This document shows, one piece after another, positions 1 to 11,964 of a stretch of DNA of 64,000 nt. The stretch's first letter is position 1; each line of letters begins with the position of its first letter. Location of the stretch: positions 141,232,355 to 141,296,354 of the forward strand of contig OZ018324.1 in the NCBI GenBank assembly GCA_963969495.1, in the 5' to 3' direction. This DNA comes from Ceratothoa steindachneri. Taxonomy: Eukaryota > Arthropoda > Malacostraca > Isopoda > Cymothoidae. The notes beneath the pieces are model-generated. The model saw nothing but the letters and a program-made list of their open reading frames with translations, did not search any database and was not told the DNA's origin. A program made the position numbers and the translations under genes.

Positions 1-118
1 TACTTCATCATCCGAAGACAGAGAAATTTCATCAACTGAGAGAGATCCTTTTTCTTTAACCAAACGCTGATGGGCTCATTATCTAGAAGTAAATATAATA
101 CTTATACTTATTAATCAA

Positions 119-405
<287 letters not shown>

Positions 406-952
406 CAAAATTTAGTAGAACAAATAACAAGCATTGTAGTATAATATCCAAAACAGAATATGGACACCGGTGGGTTGTAACGCATTCCAGACAGAACATA
501 CTTGCACTCGCTGTGAAGCTCCAGAGAGGACGGTAAAAAAAAAATGATGTTTGACGCAATCGCAGTGAGGCAAAGCAACAGAGTTTCCACATAGCAGATG
601 ACGTGCTAGAATCAATTCTAATTTTACCGCCATCACTCTCCTACCAGAATAATTTTTGAAGTTAACAACCTACCGAATTCATGACATTACATGCAAAAAA
701 TTAATTATTTATTACTCGAGCATTGCTTTTCGCAATAGGTTAGCAAGAAATAATTTCCTATCTAATTTTTACTATTAATTCCATAATTCGTTAATTTTTA
801 TCGTCCTAATTAGACATTTTGCAAATAATAACAGGGCATCAGTTTTAATTTAATTAGGTATAAAATTATTTGTTGATTAAATGAGGTCAATTGGGTCTAT
901 CTCTCTTGACTGTATCATACACTTGAAAATCAGACAGTTCTAAGAAGTAACC

Positions 953-1060
<108 letters not shown>

Positions 1061-1074
1061 TAAGGATAAATCCT

Positions 1075-1150
1075 AAAATGAGACACGTAAAATTTCTCAT
1101 TTAATTAAGTACAACGTTTCGGGTATCTTAACCATCTTCTGGTCTATAAA
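1075..1150 (-). ncRNA. PLE1 3' tail with hammerhead-ribozyme-like core
   Basis: On the minus strand a CAGAAGA box (plus 1135-1141) is followed by a short GGT/ACC helix and then GAAACGTTGTAC (plus 1109-1120). The last part fits the end of a hammerhead core: GAAA, a 2-bp AC/GT stem III with loop GTT, and cleavage-site residue A. The first box differs from consensus CTGANGA at one position, and a clear stem I is not visible. Hammerhead motifs are known from Penelope-like retroelements, and the position downstream of the GIY-YIG domain fits. Activity is doubtful. Confidence 0.5.
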
Positions 1151-1589
1151 AGAGATTTAGAACACGTTTAAAATTACAAAAATTATAATGCACACAAAGA
1201 TTAAAAATAAATTATTTAGTTAATTGAAATTATGGCAAATCATTTGAAAACTATTGAAATTTAGATATGGATCAATTATGGGTACTTTAAATATGCATAA
1301 ATATAACACTAGTTGATGCAATTATTGGTTGACACAGATATTAGTCACTAAATGAAGAAGCAATAGTAATAAATTATTCAATAAATTGAAAATGTGAAAA
1401 AATCATTTGAAAACTTGACACTAAATGTAGATGCTATAAATATGGATAAATATAAAAATATACTAATTGCGGCAATTAATTGGTACACAAAAATATTAGT
1501 CACCTTTAGTGCACGGCAAAAGCGGAGAGACTGAGGAAAGATTATAGGGGGAACCGATTAGAGATTGGTAGGTTGTGAAAATATTTTGA

Positions 1590-1898
1590 GTGGTTTATGA
1601 AATGAGAAGGGAAAAAAGCAGTCGAATCAGAATTTAAACTGGGATTTAGTTGTTTTATAAATAATGATTCCAGAATGCGCAGGGAAGTGGAGTCCTTTGC
1701 ATGTTCTATAATTTGAAAGTTTTTGTAGGAAATTTATGTCTTACATTTAATTGAATGATCTCGAATGGGAGAAGTTCCTTTATTGGTCAAGGTGGAGCCA
1801 GTGCGAGAGCTAATACTAAGATGAGAACAGACCCTAGCCCTAAGTGAGCGAACATTGCTGCCAATGTAGATCCCCTGGTGGCACCTGGGGCAAATGAA
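1590..1898 (-). pseudogene. Penelope-like GIY-YIG endonuclease domain, broken (PLE1)
   Basis: Reading on in frame past the stop that ends the reverse transcriptase frame (1899-1901) gives a CPRCH zinc-binding-like motif, then GIYIGSNVRSLRARVCSH, then a serine-rich stretch, IRDHS and LRILESLFIKQLNPSLN. This order is that of the GIY-YIG endonuclease that follows the reverse transcriptase in Penelope-like elements, where it nicks target DNA. A second in-frame stop lies at 1734-1736. Both stops would abolish a full-length product, so this is a relic joined to the RT in one ancestral frame. Confidence 0.85.
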
Positions 1899-3020
1899 TT
1901 AATAGACAACTGAACAGCTCATTTTAGGTGGGATTCTGTCTTTAGTTCTGAAAAATTTTCTAATATGAAAGTTGTTAAGGAAAACTATTTTCAAGTTGGT
2001 ATGCGTGTAAAAACTTTTCAAAAGCTTATTAAGTTTTCTGCGTAAGGGTAGGTTGAGTGGGCCAATATCAGGAAGAAGACAATAGCGGACATCCTTGGGG
2101 ACAGAGGAAATTTCTTGTGGAGGATGGTATATTTTATCAAAGAATTGACGCATACATTTTTGTACAAGTGAGAGCTGGAAACAATTCCTTTGAAAATAAC
2201 CCATGAGAAAACTGAATTCAGAATGAACAAGAAAATAATCAGATGAAAGCTGAAAGCCACGGTGAAGGAGGGTTTTGATGTTGTTGATCTTATAAGGAAT
2301 ATCACAAAAACTGTAAAAGTTCATGCCGAGACCAGAAAAGCAGGATTTACGATAGACGGAAGTGGTGAAGTTGGGCGAGGAGCGTGATATGAGAAAATCC
2401 AAAAATGGTAATTTTCCATCTTTTTCTTTATCAATTGTGAATTTTATATTTGAATGGCGATGATTCAAATATTCAAAAAATGAAAGAGACTGTTGTTCTG
2501 TTTTAAATATTAGAACCGTATCGTCAACAAAACGACGGTAAAATATCGGTTTCAAATCAGGAGGGCATTCTCGCAAAGCCACTTCTTCGAAGTTGGACAT
2601 AAAAATGTCAGCAAGAAGAGGACCCATGGGGGAACCCATTCCAACACCATCAACTTGTTGATAGATGGAGTTATTAAAGTGAAAACAGTTGTCATTTATG
2701 GTTAGTTCAAGAAGAGTCCGTAAAAGCAAAGGTGTGAATTTATGAAAGGTCGAATCCGGTTCTGGAAAGGCCTTTTGGATGATTAGGTCTATGGTTTCAT
2801 TTACGGTGATATTTGTAAAAAGGGAGACGATATCAAAGCTACACAAAAATTCAGGACCAGGAAGTTTCAAGTTTCTGAATTCTTCAGCCAGAGAATAACT
2901 ATTGTTAACTTTGTATTGATTAATGGTAAAAGGGTTAAGTAGAGGTACTAGATATTTAGCCAACTTGTAGGTTGCAATTGGGTATGCAGCTAGTATGGGG
3001 CGGAGAAAAACCCAAGCCAT
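1899..3020 (-). pseudogene. Penelope-like reverse transcriptase (PLE1), truncated at both ends
   Basis: A 373-codon open frame with a well-preserved reverse transcriptase core. Motif A is SFDIVSLFTNI near residues 61-71 (catalytic Asp63), the motif B region is GMGSPMGPLLAD near 127-138, motif C is FVDD at 164-167, and the downstream block KLPFLDFLISR near 203-213 is followed by SVYRK. These features are typical of Penelope-like elements. The LRPILAAYP block near the start shows that it begins inside the RT and that the upstream N-terminal region is missing. The first ATG is therefore arbitrary. The frame ends at a stop, beyond which the GIY-YIG relic continues in frame. All three catalytic aspartates remain, suggesting a relatively young copy. 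Confidence 0.92.
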
Positions 3021-4595
3021 TTAAAAATCGTCATGGGAGACTTTACTACAAGGGTCGGGCAAATATTGAGTCATTTATGGAAGACCTATCAATGTGTTTC
3101 CGAAAGTACATGAAATAAGATCTGGTTAACTTTAGACTGGCGTAAGACTTAAATATTTTCAACACTATATTCAAAGAGAAGTAGCGGCAAGGGTGTACTT
3201 AAAGATAGGAAAAATATGGGAAATAAAATCAATTTTATTGCATACTGATCGAAAAAATAATGACCTTAATTAACTTCCAAGTCATAATTAAAGTCAAATT
3301 TAAGATAAATATGAGAGGTAAAAAAGAGAGGAAAAGTTATTCCATTCCATAAGATACATTAAAATTTAGTTTCATCTTCAGAGGGCATAGAATGACGATT
3401 ACCTTGACCCCGGTATCAAAAGCAATATAGAAGCGATTAATAATAACTTGATGATAAATGACCAAGACTGCAAATATACCACGAAACACAAATTACGAAT
3501 AAAACATTATTTCTGAAGGAAAACTTATCTTATACAAGAAGCACAAGCATCTTAAAGCGATTAAAATTCAATTAACAAATTTAATTAGCAGAAATAAAAA
3601 AAGTCATTTTAATTTAAAAGAAAGTTAACATCAAAAAATATTTTACAAATATTGTTTAAGAAACCACTAAAAAAAAAGGGGGCAGAAAATGAATAAAATG
3701 AGAATTTAAAAATGAAAATCTCACATATTGGCTATAAAAAAGGAAAATTTCACAAACATCCAGGTGTAAGAGAAATATGTAGATAAAAGAACTAAAGTAA
3801 ACTAGGAAATGTAATCAAGGAACAACACTATTATAAACCACACCTAACTAATAACACCCAATAATGTTTTAGGGATCGAAATTTTAGCACATGAAATATC
3901 AATCAGTTACATAAAGAGACCCAAAACACCACGTAAAGACAACATCAGTTCGGGCTTGCTAAAAGATTTCAGTGATGTACTTCTGTACAAACTAGCTGGC
4001 CTCTTTACTGAATGTCTAAAACAAAGCAATAATCCGGGAAACTATTACAAAAGGTGACCAAAAGGAATTTATAATCTACAATTAGCTTTCATTTTTGTGT
4101 CTATAAGATCTTCACAAGAGTTATTACTATCGGATTACCTAAGAAGATAGATGACTAACAACCAAGAGAACAAGCTGGCATAAGAATAAGCTTTTTAATG
4201 ATTGAACACATAGATATTCTCAACTATCTCATTAAAAAATCTTCAAGTAAAATATGTTTCTATTCTTGGCATTTTTAGAATAGTAAAAAGCATTTGATTT
4301 AATAGAAACAACAGCGTTTCTAACAGACTTGAAAATTCAAGATATAGGTCGTGTAAATGTATATTTTTATCATAAAACAAATAAAAGAAAAGTTCATATC
4401 CTACATTAGATTGAATATGGAATTAAATATCATTCAAATACCGAAAGGTGCAAGAAACGAGATACTATCCGTCTGAAATTATTCTCGTTTTGTCTGAAGT
4501 AAATTTTAATGAAATTATACTCGAAAAACCATAGGCATCATGATCAATGGTGATTACATAAGACACTTGAGATTCGAAAATGATATTTTATTCAT
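3021..4595. other. AT-rich stretch without recognisable gene
   Basis: No reading frame with recognisable motifs on either strand and no obvious tandem repeat. It may hold the eroded 5' part of PLE1 near 3021-3200, but I could not identify its protein there. Confidence 0.6.
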
Positions 4596-4599
4596 AAGT

Positions 4600-5960
4600 G
4601 ATTGTGATAGAACGAGTTCAGAGCTGCATTCATTTCAACTTCTATCACATTTTACTTAAAACCATGAGGCTACCCACGTGCATCTTCGATTCGAGGCTTG
4701 GAGTCTTATCAACAGCTACCGGACGCCAATGTTTAAACAAGGAGGTTATCGTCCCCCCCGTTCGCCCCCATACGCCGACCTCGCCAGTGCGAGTTAGGCT
4801 TATGGACAGATAAGGCATTTTTCTCCGGCCCAGCTGTGCGTTCCCTCGAAGCTTCCACCCCATTCTCCCCCACGCCAAAAAGATGTCCTGGCTATTTATA
4901 TGGAAACTTTACCACTAAGATCAGATTGGAGATCCAGATTTTCGTCGCGAAACATCACCACGACCCTCTCTCCCTTTGTGCGCCAAGGGACCTCGACCTC
5001 GAGATTCACCATCACTTGTCCAGAAGGAGGACAATATTCCTTGAGTGCCAAAGGTTCGAGCCTTTCCGACGTCAAGTCCCCAAGGCTTCCCACCCCTGTT
5101 GTTCAAGGGAGAACAACATTAGAACAGCCATTGTTCGTTTTGAGCCCTTCGCCAAGAAACGGTTCTCATCCCCCCCTGTTGTTCAAGGAGAACAGCATTA
5201 GAACAGCCATTGTTCGTTTTGAGCCCTTCGCCAAGAAACGGTTCTCATCCCCCCCCTGTTGTTCAAGGAGAACAGCATTAGAACAGCCATTGTTCGTTTT
5301 GAGCCCTTCGCCAAGAAACGGTTCTCATCCCCCCCTGTTGTTCAAGGAGAACAACATTAGAACAGCCATTGTTCGTTTTGAGCCCTTCGCCAAGAAACGG
5401 TTCTCACCCCCCCTGTTGTTCAAAGGAGAACAACATTAGAACAGCCATTGTTTTTGAGCCCGTAGACAAGAGACGGTTCTCATCCCCCCCCCTTTGTTCA
5501 GAAGAGAACAACCTAGAACAGCCATTGTTCGTCAAGCCGTTCGTCGAGTAACGGTTCTCCTTTCCAAGACGCCACGTCAGGATCCTTTTATCCCCCCCCT
5601 TCGGCTGGAACTCGCCAGCGGACCGAATATTCCTTCAAGTACCTTCCACTGCACCCTAATGAAGTTACGTAAGCCAAGCGTCACCTTTTGAGTATTGATC
5701 CCTTATTTGTCAATTCTATCCTGTGCTTTAAATGGTTTATCGAACCATCCCATCTCTTTAACTCCATATTTGTTTTACCTTTTTTGATCCCTTAAATCCT
5801 TGGATTAGCCCGAGTCTCCACGACCCTTTCCATTCTGTTTGTCAATATTTTCCGTTTTTGTGTATTGTTTATAGTTATTATTAATAAAACTCTATTTTAT
5901 TAATGATAGCAATATTATTATCCTTGAGCTCAGTTCCACTTCTTAAGCATTTTGAAGATA
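4600..5960 (+). mobile_element. LTR-like GC-rich island
   Basis: A sharply GC-richer block in AT-rich surroundings. It contains a TATA-like element near 4889-4897, a CT/C-rich body with an ~80-bp minisatellite, and AATAAA sites near 5883. Such a promoter-to-polyadenylation layout without coding capacity is typical of LTRs of large LTR retrotransposons. No second copy, primer-binding site or exact TG/CA borders were found, so the assignment is tentative. The open frames across it (4836-5691) change frame between repeat units and are not genes. Confidence 0.35.
5096..5572. repeat. ~80-bp minisatellite, about six units
   Basis: Units begin with CTGTTGTTCAAGG-like sequence at 5096, 5176, 5256, 5335, 5413 and (degenerate) 5492, a spacing of 78-80 bp. 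Each well-preserved unit carries a perfect GTTGTTC/GAACAAC inverted repeat with a 5-nt loop, or a one-base variant, and then GAACA-5 nt-TGTTC. Length changes sit in the C-tract that separates units. Unit length is not a multiple of three, which argues against coding. Confidence 0.95.
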
Positions 5961-7420
5961 CATAATATCGGCCGCCAGACAGTAAAAACGCACTCTAGAG
6001 ATAATTAAGGAAGTTCCCTCAACGAATAGTGTTATATATAGTATCGTCGGGAGTCATTCTACGACAGTGATAAACAAGACGGGATTAACATGCTGCTTTA
6101 ATTAATTAACCAGGATAACAAAAAATGTAGACCTATAAATAAATCATGGGAAAAACAACTCATGATAAAAAAATCAGTGGTCAAACTGATAGACATAAAA
6201 ATTGACAACAATCAAATTGACTGAATTTAATAATATAATTATTTGGGTGAGCTAATGACACTGTAAACGTGAAACGATCTAGAAGTCGAATGCAGAATCA
6301 ATTTAAGGGGAAAACAATTGGAAAGGCAATAATTATTTTGAAAAGTAAAATTCCCATTTGTCTGGAAAGAAAAGTACACACTTAATTAATAATCTTACTA
6401 AACAGAAATTATAATGACGATAACTTAGTTTGAGAGAAAATTAGCCATATGGAAATCTGCACAACCTAAAATTAGGTTGTAATGACTGATATAAGAAACA
6501 GAAATGGAGCTAGACATGCCATTTCGCAACATTCACAGAGTATAATTAAACCATAAGAATTACCCATAGGAAACGAGTTGATTAAAGACGACCGAAATGA
6601 AGACCCAAAAAGGATGTAGTGTTAAACTTCAAAAATATGCCAAAAATTGAAATAAATTATACAAGATAATTTGTTTGGTAGAAAGATGTGCGAGGAGAAT
6701 ATATATATATATATATATATATATAGTGGGTCAAATAATTACACTTTACTATAATGATAATAAACTAAATTGAGAATAAACTTTCCTGGGGTATTTTTTG
6801 CGTAAATCACAAATATAACTCCCGCTTTATTCTGCGACACACAAGTTTCTTGTAAATTATCATTTTACTTACATTAAATACACTGATCGTTCCAAGGAGA
6901 TTAAATAAAAATAGGATTCGACCGAAATTGACAAATCAAAAAGTTAAAAAAAGATTTTTGATATTAATTTTAATGGTGTGTTCCTAGGATATTGTCAACC
7001 TACCTATGAAATTTATGAAATAATAATCAATTTCTTTTTAGTTATATAGGTCCAAATCCTTGGTAGCTCTTATGTAACTCTTGAATATTTTGCAACCTAA
7101 TATAAATGTTTTTATTTTTTATTTTTTATTTAATATTGGTTGCTGTTACTATATATATATATATATTTTTTCACATACTAGATAATTTTATTTGGAGGAG
7201 ACATAGCTAAAATGCCTAGATAATGAAAATATTTCCCATACAGTTTCTGTTATATACGTGGATGAGTTACATTAACAAAATATAATAGAGGGTTGTGTAA
7301 ACATGTGAAGAAACTTTATGAGACTACCTTAGATGTAAAGTGGGTGACCAGGACAAACGCTGGGCACCTCATATATATGTTGTTTCAGATGTACAAGTTC
7401 CCTTTCTGCCTTGGTGAAAG
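5961..7420. other. AT-rich stretch with short (TA)n tracts
   Basis: Contains (TA)n at 6699-6725 and a shorter tract near 7149-7167. No gene or element was recognised in the rest. Confidence 0.6.
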
Positions 7421-9870
7421 GCAAAGGGTTGATGTAAATTGTGTAGTTGTTATAGGTGTAGAATGTGGCAGTGTAGTTGTAAGTGGTTTAGGTGTAGGTG
7501 GTGGTGTACATCTTTGTTTTGTAAGTGATGGTGGTATAGTTGTTGGTGGTATGGTTTTCGTAGTATAGGTTGGGTAGGTGGTTGTGGTGTAGGTGGGGTA
7601 CCTGGGTTAGGTGGTGGTGGTGGTGTAGTTGGTGTAGGTGATAGTTGTTTAGGTTGTGAAGGTGGTGATGTATACGGTGGAAGTGTAGGTCATAGAGAGG
7701 TAGGTGGTGGTGGTGGTGTAGGTAGTGGTAGTGTAGGTCGTGATGTAGATGGTAGTGGTGTAGTTGGTGGTTTTGTAAGTGCTGGTGCTGTAGTGGTGTT
7801 TTGTTGGTGGTGTAGGTGATTGTGTATGTGGTAGTTGGTGTTGATGGTGGTGCTTTGTATGAGGTGTTGATGGTATTGTTGAATGTGGGGCTAGTGTAGG
7901 TTTTGCTGGTGTACGTTGTGAAGGTAGGGGTGTGTGCAGTAGTGGCGTAGGTCGTAGGACTGTAGGTGGTATAGGTGCTGGAGGTGTAGTTGGAAGTAGT
8001 TTAGGTGGTGCTGGTGTAGGTGGTTCTGGTTTAGCTGCTGGTGGTGTAGTTCGTGTAGGTGGTTGTGATCGATACAAAGTAAATAATAAAGAAACACTTC
8101 ATTAAAAACTCACCACATGTTAATTTCAGAGATGAACATATTAACAAAGGGTGTATGAAGGTAAGTATCACAAAAGGGTATGTAAACAAAATCTGCTGAC
8201 CAAAAGTTGGGTGCCCTTAATTAAATTGATATATGACCTAACATGCTTCAAATCTTTCGATAATTTATGGACTAACTGTGAGAGGACCTTGAAAATTATT
8301 TCATTTGAATAGAATGTAAAACCACATAATGCTTTCAAATTTCGTTAGTATTAGTCTAAAAGATAGGAAGTTCATGTCAAATAATTCCCAGGATAACCTT
8401 AGGTTGACTTTTTTATTTTTATCCTTAAAAAATAGAATATAAAACCACAGAAGGCTTTCAAATTTCAATATAATCTGCCTAATAGTAATGAGTTTATTGC
8501 ATAATAAACCCTGGCTAAGCATGGGAGGACTTTGGCAAAAGTGTCGTTCGAAAGAGAATGTAAAAGAACCTAAGGGTCTCAAATTTCATTAGTATCTGCC
8601 GAATAGTTATGAATCTATTGCCAAAACAATATAATTCCTGGGATATCCTTTGGTGGTGTTGGTGCTGCTGTACAGGGTGTAGGTGGTGATGGTGTCGGTG
8701 GTAGTGATGTAGATGTTGGTGAGGTAAGTAGTGGTGAAGTAGATAGTGGTCTTCTAGATGGTGTTGGTGTAAGTGGTGGTTTTGTAGGCTGGGTAGATGC
8801 TAGTGAGGTAGCTGGTGGTGTTTTAGATGGTGGTAGTGAAGGTGGCAAAGATGTAGGTAGTGGTTGTGTAGGTGCTGTTAGTGTTGGTGTAGGTGTTTCC
8901 TATGTAGGCGTGTTGATGTAGGTGTAGGTTGTGGTTTTGTAGGGGGGTGTAGGTGTTCCCTGTGTATTTCGTGTCAAATTAGGTCTAGGTGGTGGTGGTT
9001 TAGGTGATGTAGGTGTTGTAAGAGGTTGTAGTATAGGTAGTGGTGTTGTTGTACCTGGTGGTAGTGTAGTTGGTGTTTGTGTAGGTGATGTAGGTATTAT
9101 ATTAGGGGGTAGTGTATGTGGTGGTGTTGGAGGTGGCGGTGGTGGAGGTTGGAGTTGTGTAAATAGTGGTGGTCTAGGTGGTGGTGATTTAGTTGGTGTA
9201 TGTGATGGTGTTGTAGGTCCTTTAGATGGTATTGTGTAGGTGTCTTTGTCGGTGGTGTATTTGGTGTATGTGATATTGGTGTAGGTGATGATGTAGGTAG
9301 GGGTGGTGAATTTGGTGATGGTGTAGTTGGTAGTGTTGTAGCTGAAGTTATTGTAGCTGGTGGTGTTGTTGGTGGTGGTAGCTCGATTTGGTGTTGTTTA
9401 TTTGTTGTATGTGTTGTAGATGTAGGTAATGATGGTTTAGGTTGTATAGGTGGTGCTGGTGTATGTGGTGGTGGTGTATGTGTTGGTGATGTAGTTTGGA
9501 AGTGTGTAGGTGATGCCGGTGTTGGCACTGGTGTAGGTGGATGTGTAGGCGGTGGCGGTCTAGGGGGTGTTAGTGGTGTTGTAGGTTGTGTTGTAGGTAG
9601 TTTAGGTGATTTTAATTGATACTGAGTAAATAATAATGAAACACTTTTGTAAAAACTCAACAGATGTTAAAGTAAGTGATGAATATATTACAAAAGGGTA
9701 TTTATTATAGGTGTTGGTGGTGTAGGTGTTAGTGTAGGTAGTGTTGGTGTAGATGGTAGTGCTCTAGGTTCTCTATGTGATCATTCGAAAGAGAATTTAA
9801 AACAACGTAAGGCTTTCAAATTTCGTTAGAATTGGCGAAATAGTTACAATGTTATTACAAAAAAAAACAA
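7420..9870. repeat. composite satellite: G/T-rich blocks alternating with ~122-bp AT-rich units
   Basis: Two long blocks (about 7430-8065 and 8645-9615) and a short one (9705-9775) are made of degenerate GGTGTAGGT/GGTGGTGTA words, almost free of C on the plus strand. Between and after them are AT-rich repeats sharing GGCTTTCAAATTTC-like cores at 8336, 8459, 8580 and about 9819 (spacing 123 and 121 bp for the first three). A junction of ~90 bp beginning with AGTAAATAATAA follows the first two G/T blocks (8066-8155 and 9617-9705). Long minus-strand proline/threonine-rich open frames inside the blocks are by-products of the repeat. Confidence 0.9.
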
Positions 9871-11964
9871 GGCAAAACGGGAGCTGAGCGACCGATCGAA
9901 CGACATAATTAGATGTAGAGTCACCCCCCACTAGACTCACGTGCGACTAAAGTTTTTGCAGTAGAATTCCATTGTTCGTGAAATTTTAGATACCATGACT
10001 TCAGATGAATGGTAAAATGACATTTTGAGCATTAAATTTTCCCCTTCACTTTACATACAACAGATTTTGAAGTTAAAAGTGATTCATTAAGGGTGTTGGT
10101 GTTGTATGTCCTTATTTACATTGGTGGGAAAGCTTTTTCCTTTTAGGCCTGACCTTCGCCTTTTTAAAATATACTTTCAGGTTTTTCTCTTTTGCAAAGG
10201 ATATGAACTATGGACCTTCTATATTGTTTGTCGGGAATTGAAGTTAGGCAGCTGATTTCGTAGAGACGCCAGCAAAACGCCAGAGCTCTGTCAAATTTGT
10301 CATCCTAAACCATTCCTTTATTATCTGCCTTTACTATGTACGGTTGATCCATATTCAAATATCCTTAAGTTTTGCTAACGTTTTGCCACACCTATTCGAT
10401 TTAGACTTACACAATTACGGCAAAGATTAACGACTGCATTATCATTCCAAGTCACAACTTCGATGTTTCCTTCTGATTGATTGTTATAGGATATTCTTGG
10501 CTTATTTTCATTACATTTGCTGCAAAAACTGGACAGTAATTTGATCGGAGCTTACTAGTAGCATTTATTTCCTTTCTTTTCATATACAAGATTATTTTAA
10601 ATGAAATGAATAAAAGTCAAAATACAGACTGTTCCAGCAGAAACGCATTCCCGGATTACTCTACTTCCTATAGTTTTATTTAATGACGGATTCCCCTATT
10701 TTCTCTCATATATTTTCACATTATAGGGAATCCCAGTTGACCTGGCTAAGACCCATTATTTAAATAATATCGTATTGCTTTTTATCCTATGAATTGTTTC
10801 CGGGAAAGACGTCCGTATTGAGGTTTCATGTATTCGTTAATACTCAGAACTTCATAAGAATTCGAATCTTCTTAATCTTCTTATTTAAAAAACCATACAA
10901 AGATTTCATTTCAGCTATTTTTTTATTACCAACGTTTGCATTGCCAGCACAATAAAGAAATTCTTGAATTCCTAAAACCTATTTCCTTTGATAAATTCCT
11001 CAAAGATAGGACATTATAGATCTTCTGCTTTACTCTAATATTCTTTCTCACTTGATCTGATATTATATCCTGAAAGGTACAAAAGTTAAATAAACTTCAT
11101 TAACCCTTCCACTGTACCTTGGAATTTTGGACAGTTGTTCTCATTTATGCATAACGATTAGTTTCTTGCACAAAAAGTGCATGAAACCTGAAGAAGACAG
11201 CTTTGGAAACTTCTCAGACAATTTCCTGGAAGAGTATTCAACCTCTTTAAGCTTCTCAACTTTCGAGTCCTTTTCTCACCTTTAATTTTTTTATCTTCTG
11301 GCGAGGTCGATCCCATCTTTTAGTTTCTTCTTTCTATTCCTTTTCCTTGTCATCTTCTTCTAAAACTATAACATCCACTTCATAAGCTATTCTATCTGGA
11401 AGACGAGAAGGGTCTTGAAGATCAATCAGCGTTTACATCTTCTTCATCACTTCAATTCCATCCTCTAGAATACCTTTAATAATAAGGGAAATAAATGTAA
11501 AATGTGACTATCTTTATCAAACGAATCTTAAAAATAAAAGTATTTTGATAATATATGCAAAGAATACATAATAACTGAGCAAAGAATAAAGACAAACACT
11601 TCTGATTTAAATAGCACACCATGAATGTGCATGTATGGGCGCATTTGTATATACCCATATATGTATGAGCATGCATTATCACTAGTCAACAATGATTTGG
11701 CTTCTTGGCTATTAGCTTTTGATTTATACTATATCGATTATCCTGATTCCGAATCTGTAATCATAATTTGTCTAGCAAGGAATATTCTTGAGTTACACAC
11801 ATACACTTTAGTTACACATATGGGCAGTGTTGCCTCGGCTACAGTAGTGAGAGGATGCCATTATAGTAGTGGTGTTGAAACAGTATTTACATACAGTGAT
11901 TAATTGCATTTTTCTCTCAGATTTATCTCTCAATTAATTTTTAAATGAAATAAGATTGTACAAC
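9871..11964. other. stretch without recognisable gene
   Basis: Moderately AT-rich sequence. Short open frames near 11476-11903 carry no motif I recognise, and no repeat or element boundary is visible. Confidence 0.6.

Noticed and set aside
5100..5460. GAACA-TGTTC pairs as glucocorticoid-type response elements
   Set aside because: The half-site spacing is 5 nt rather than 3, so they do not fit that element.
5096..5572. Regular ~80-bp repeats as a CRISPR-like array
   Set aside because: The whole unit is conserved with no variable spacers, and the context is eukaryotic transposon sequence.
4836..5691. Overlapping open frames of up to 179 codons in the 5-kb island
   Set aside because: The repeat unit of 78-80 bp shifts the frame between units, and the translations lack any recognised motif.
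7649..9660. Proline/threonine-rich minus-strand frames resembling mucin-like proteins
   Set aside because: They are translations of the degenerate GGTGTA satellite, which happens to avoid stops on the complementary strand.
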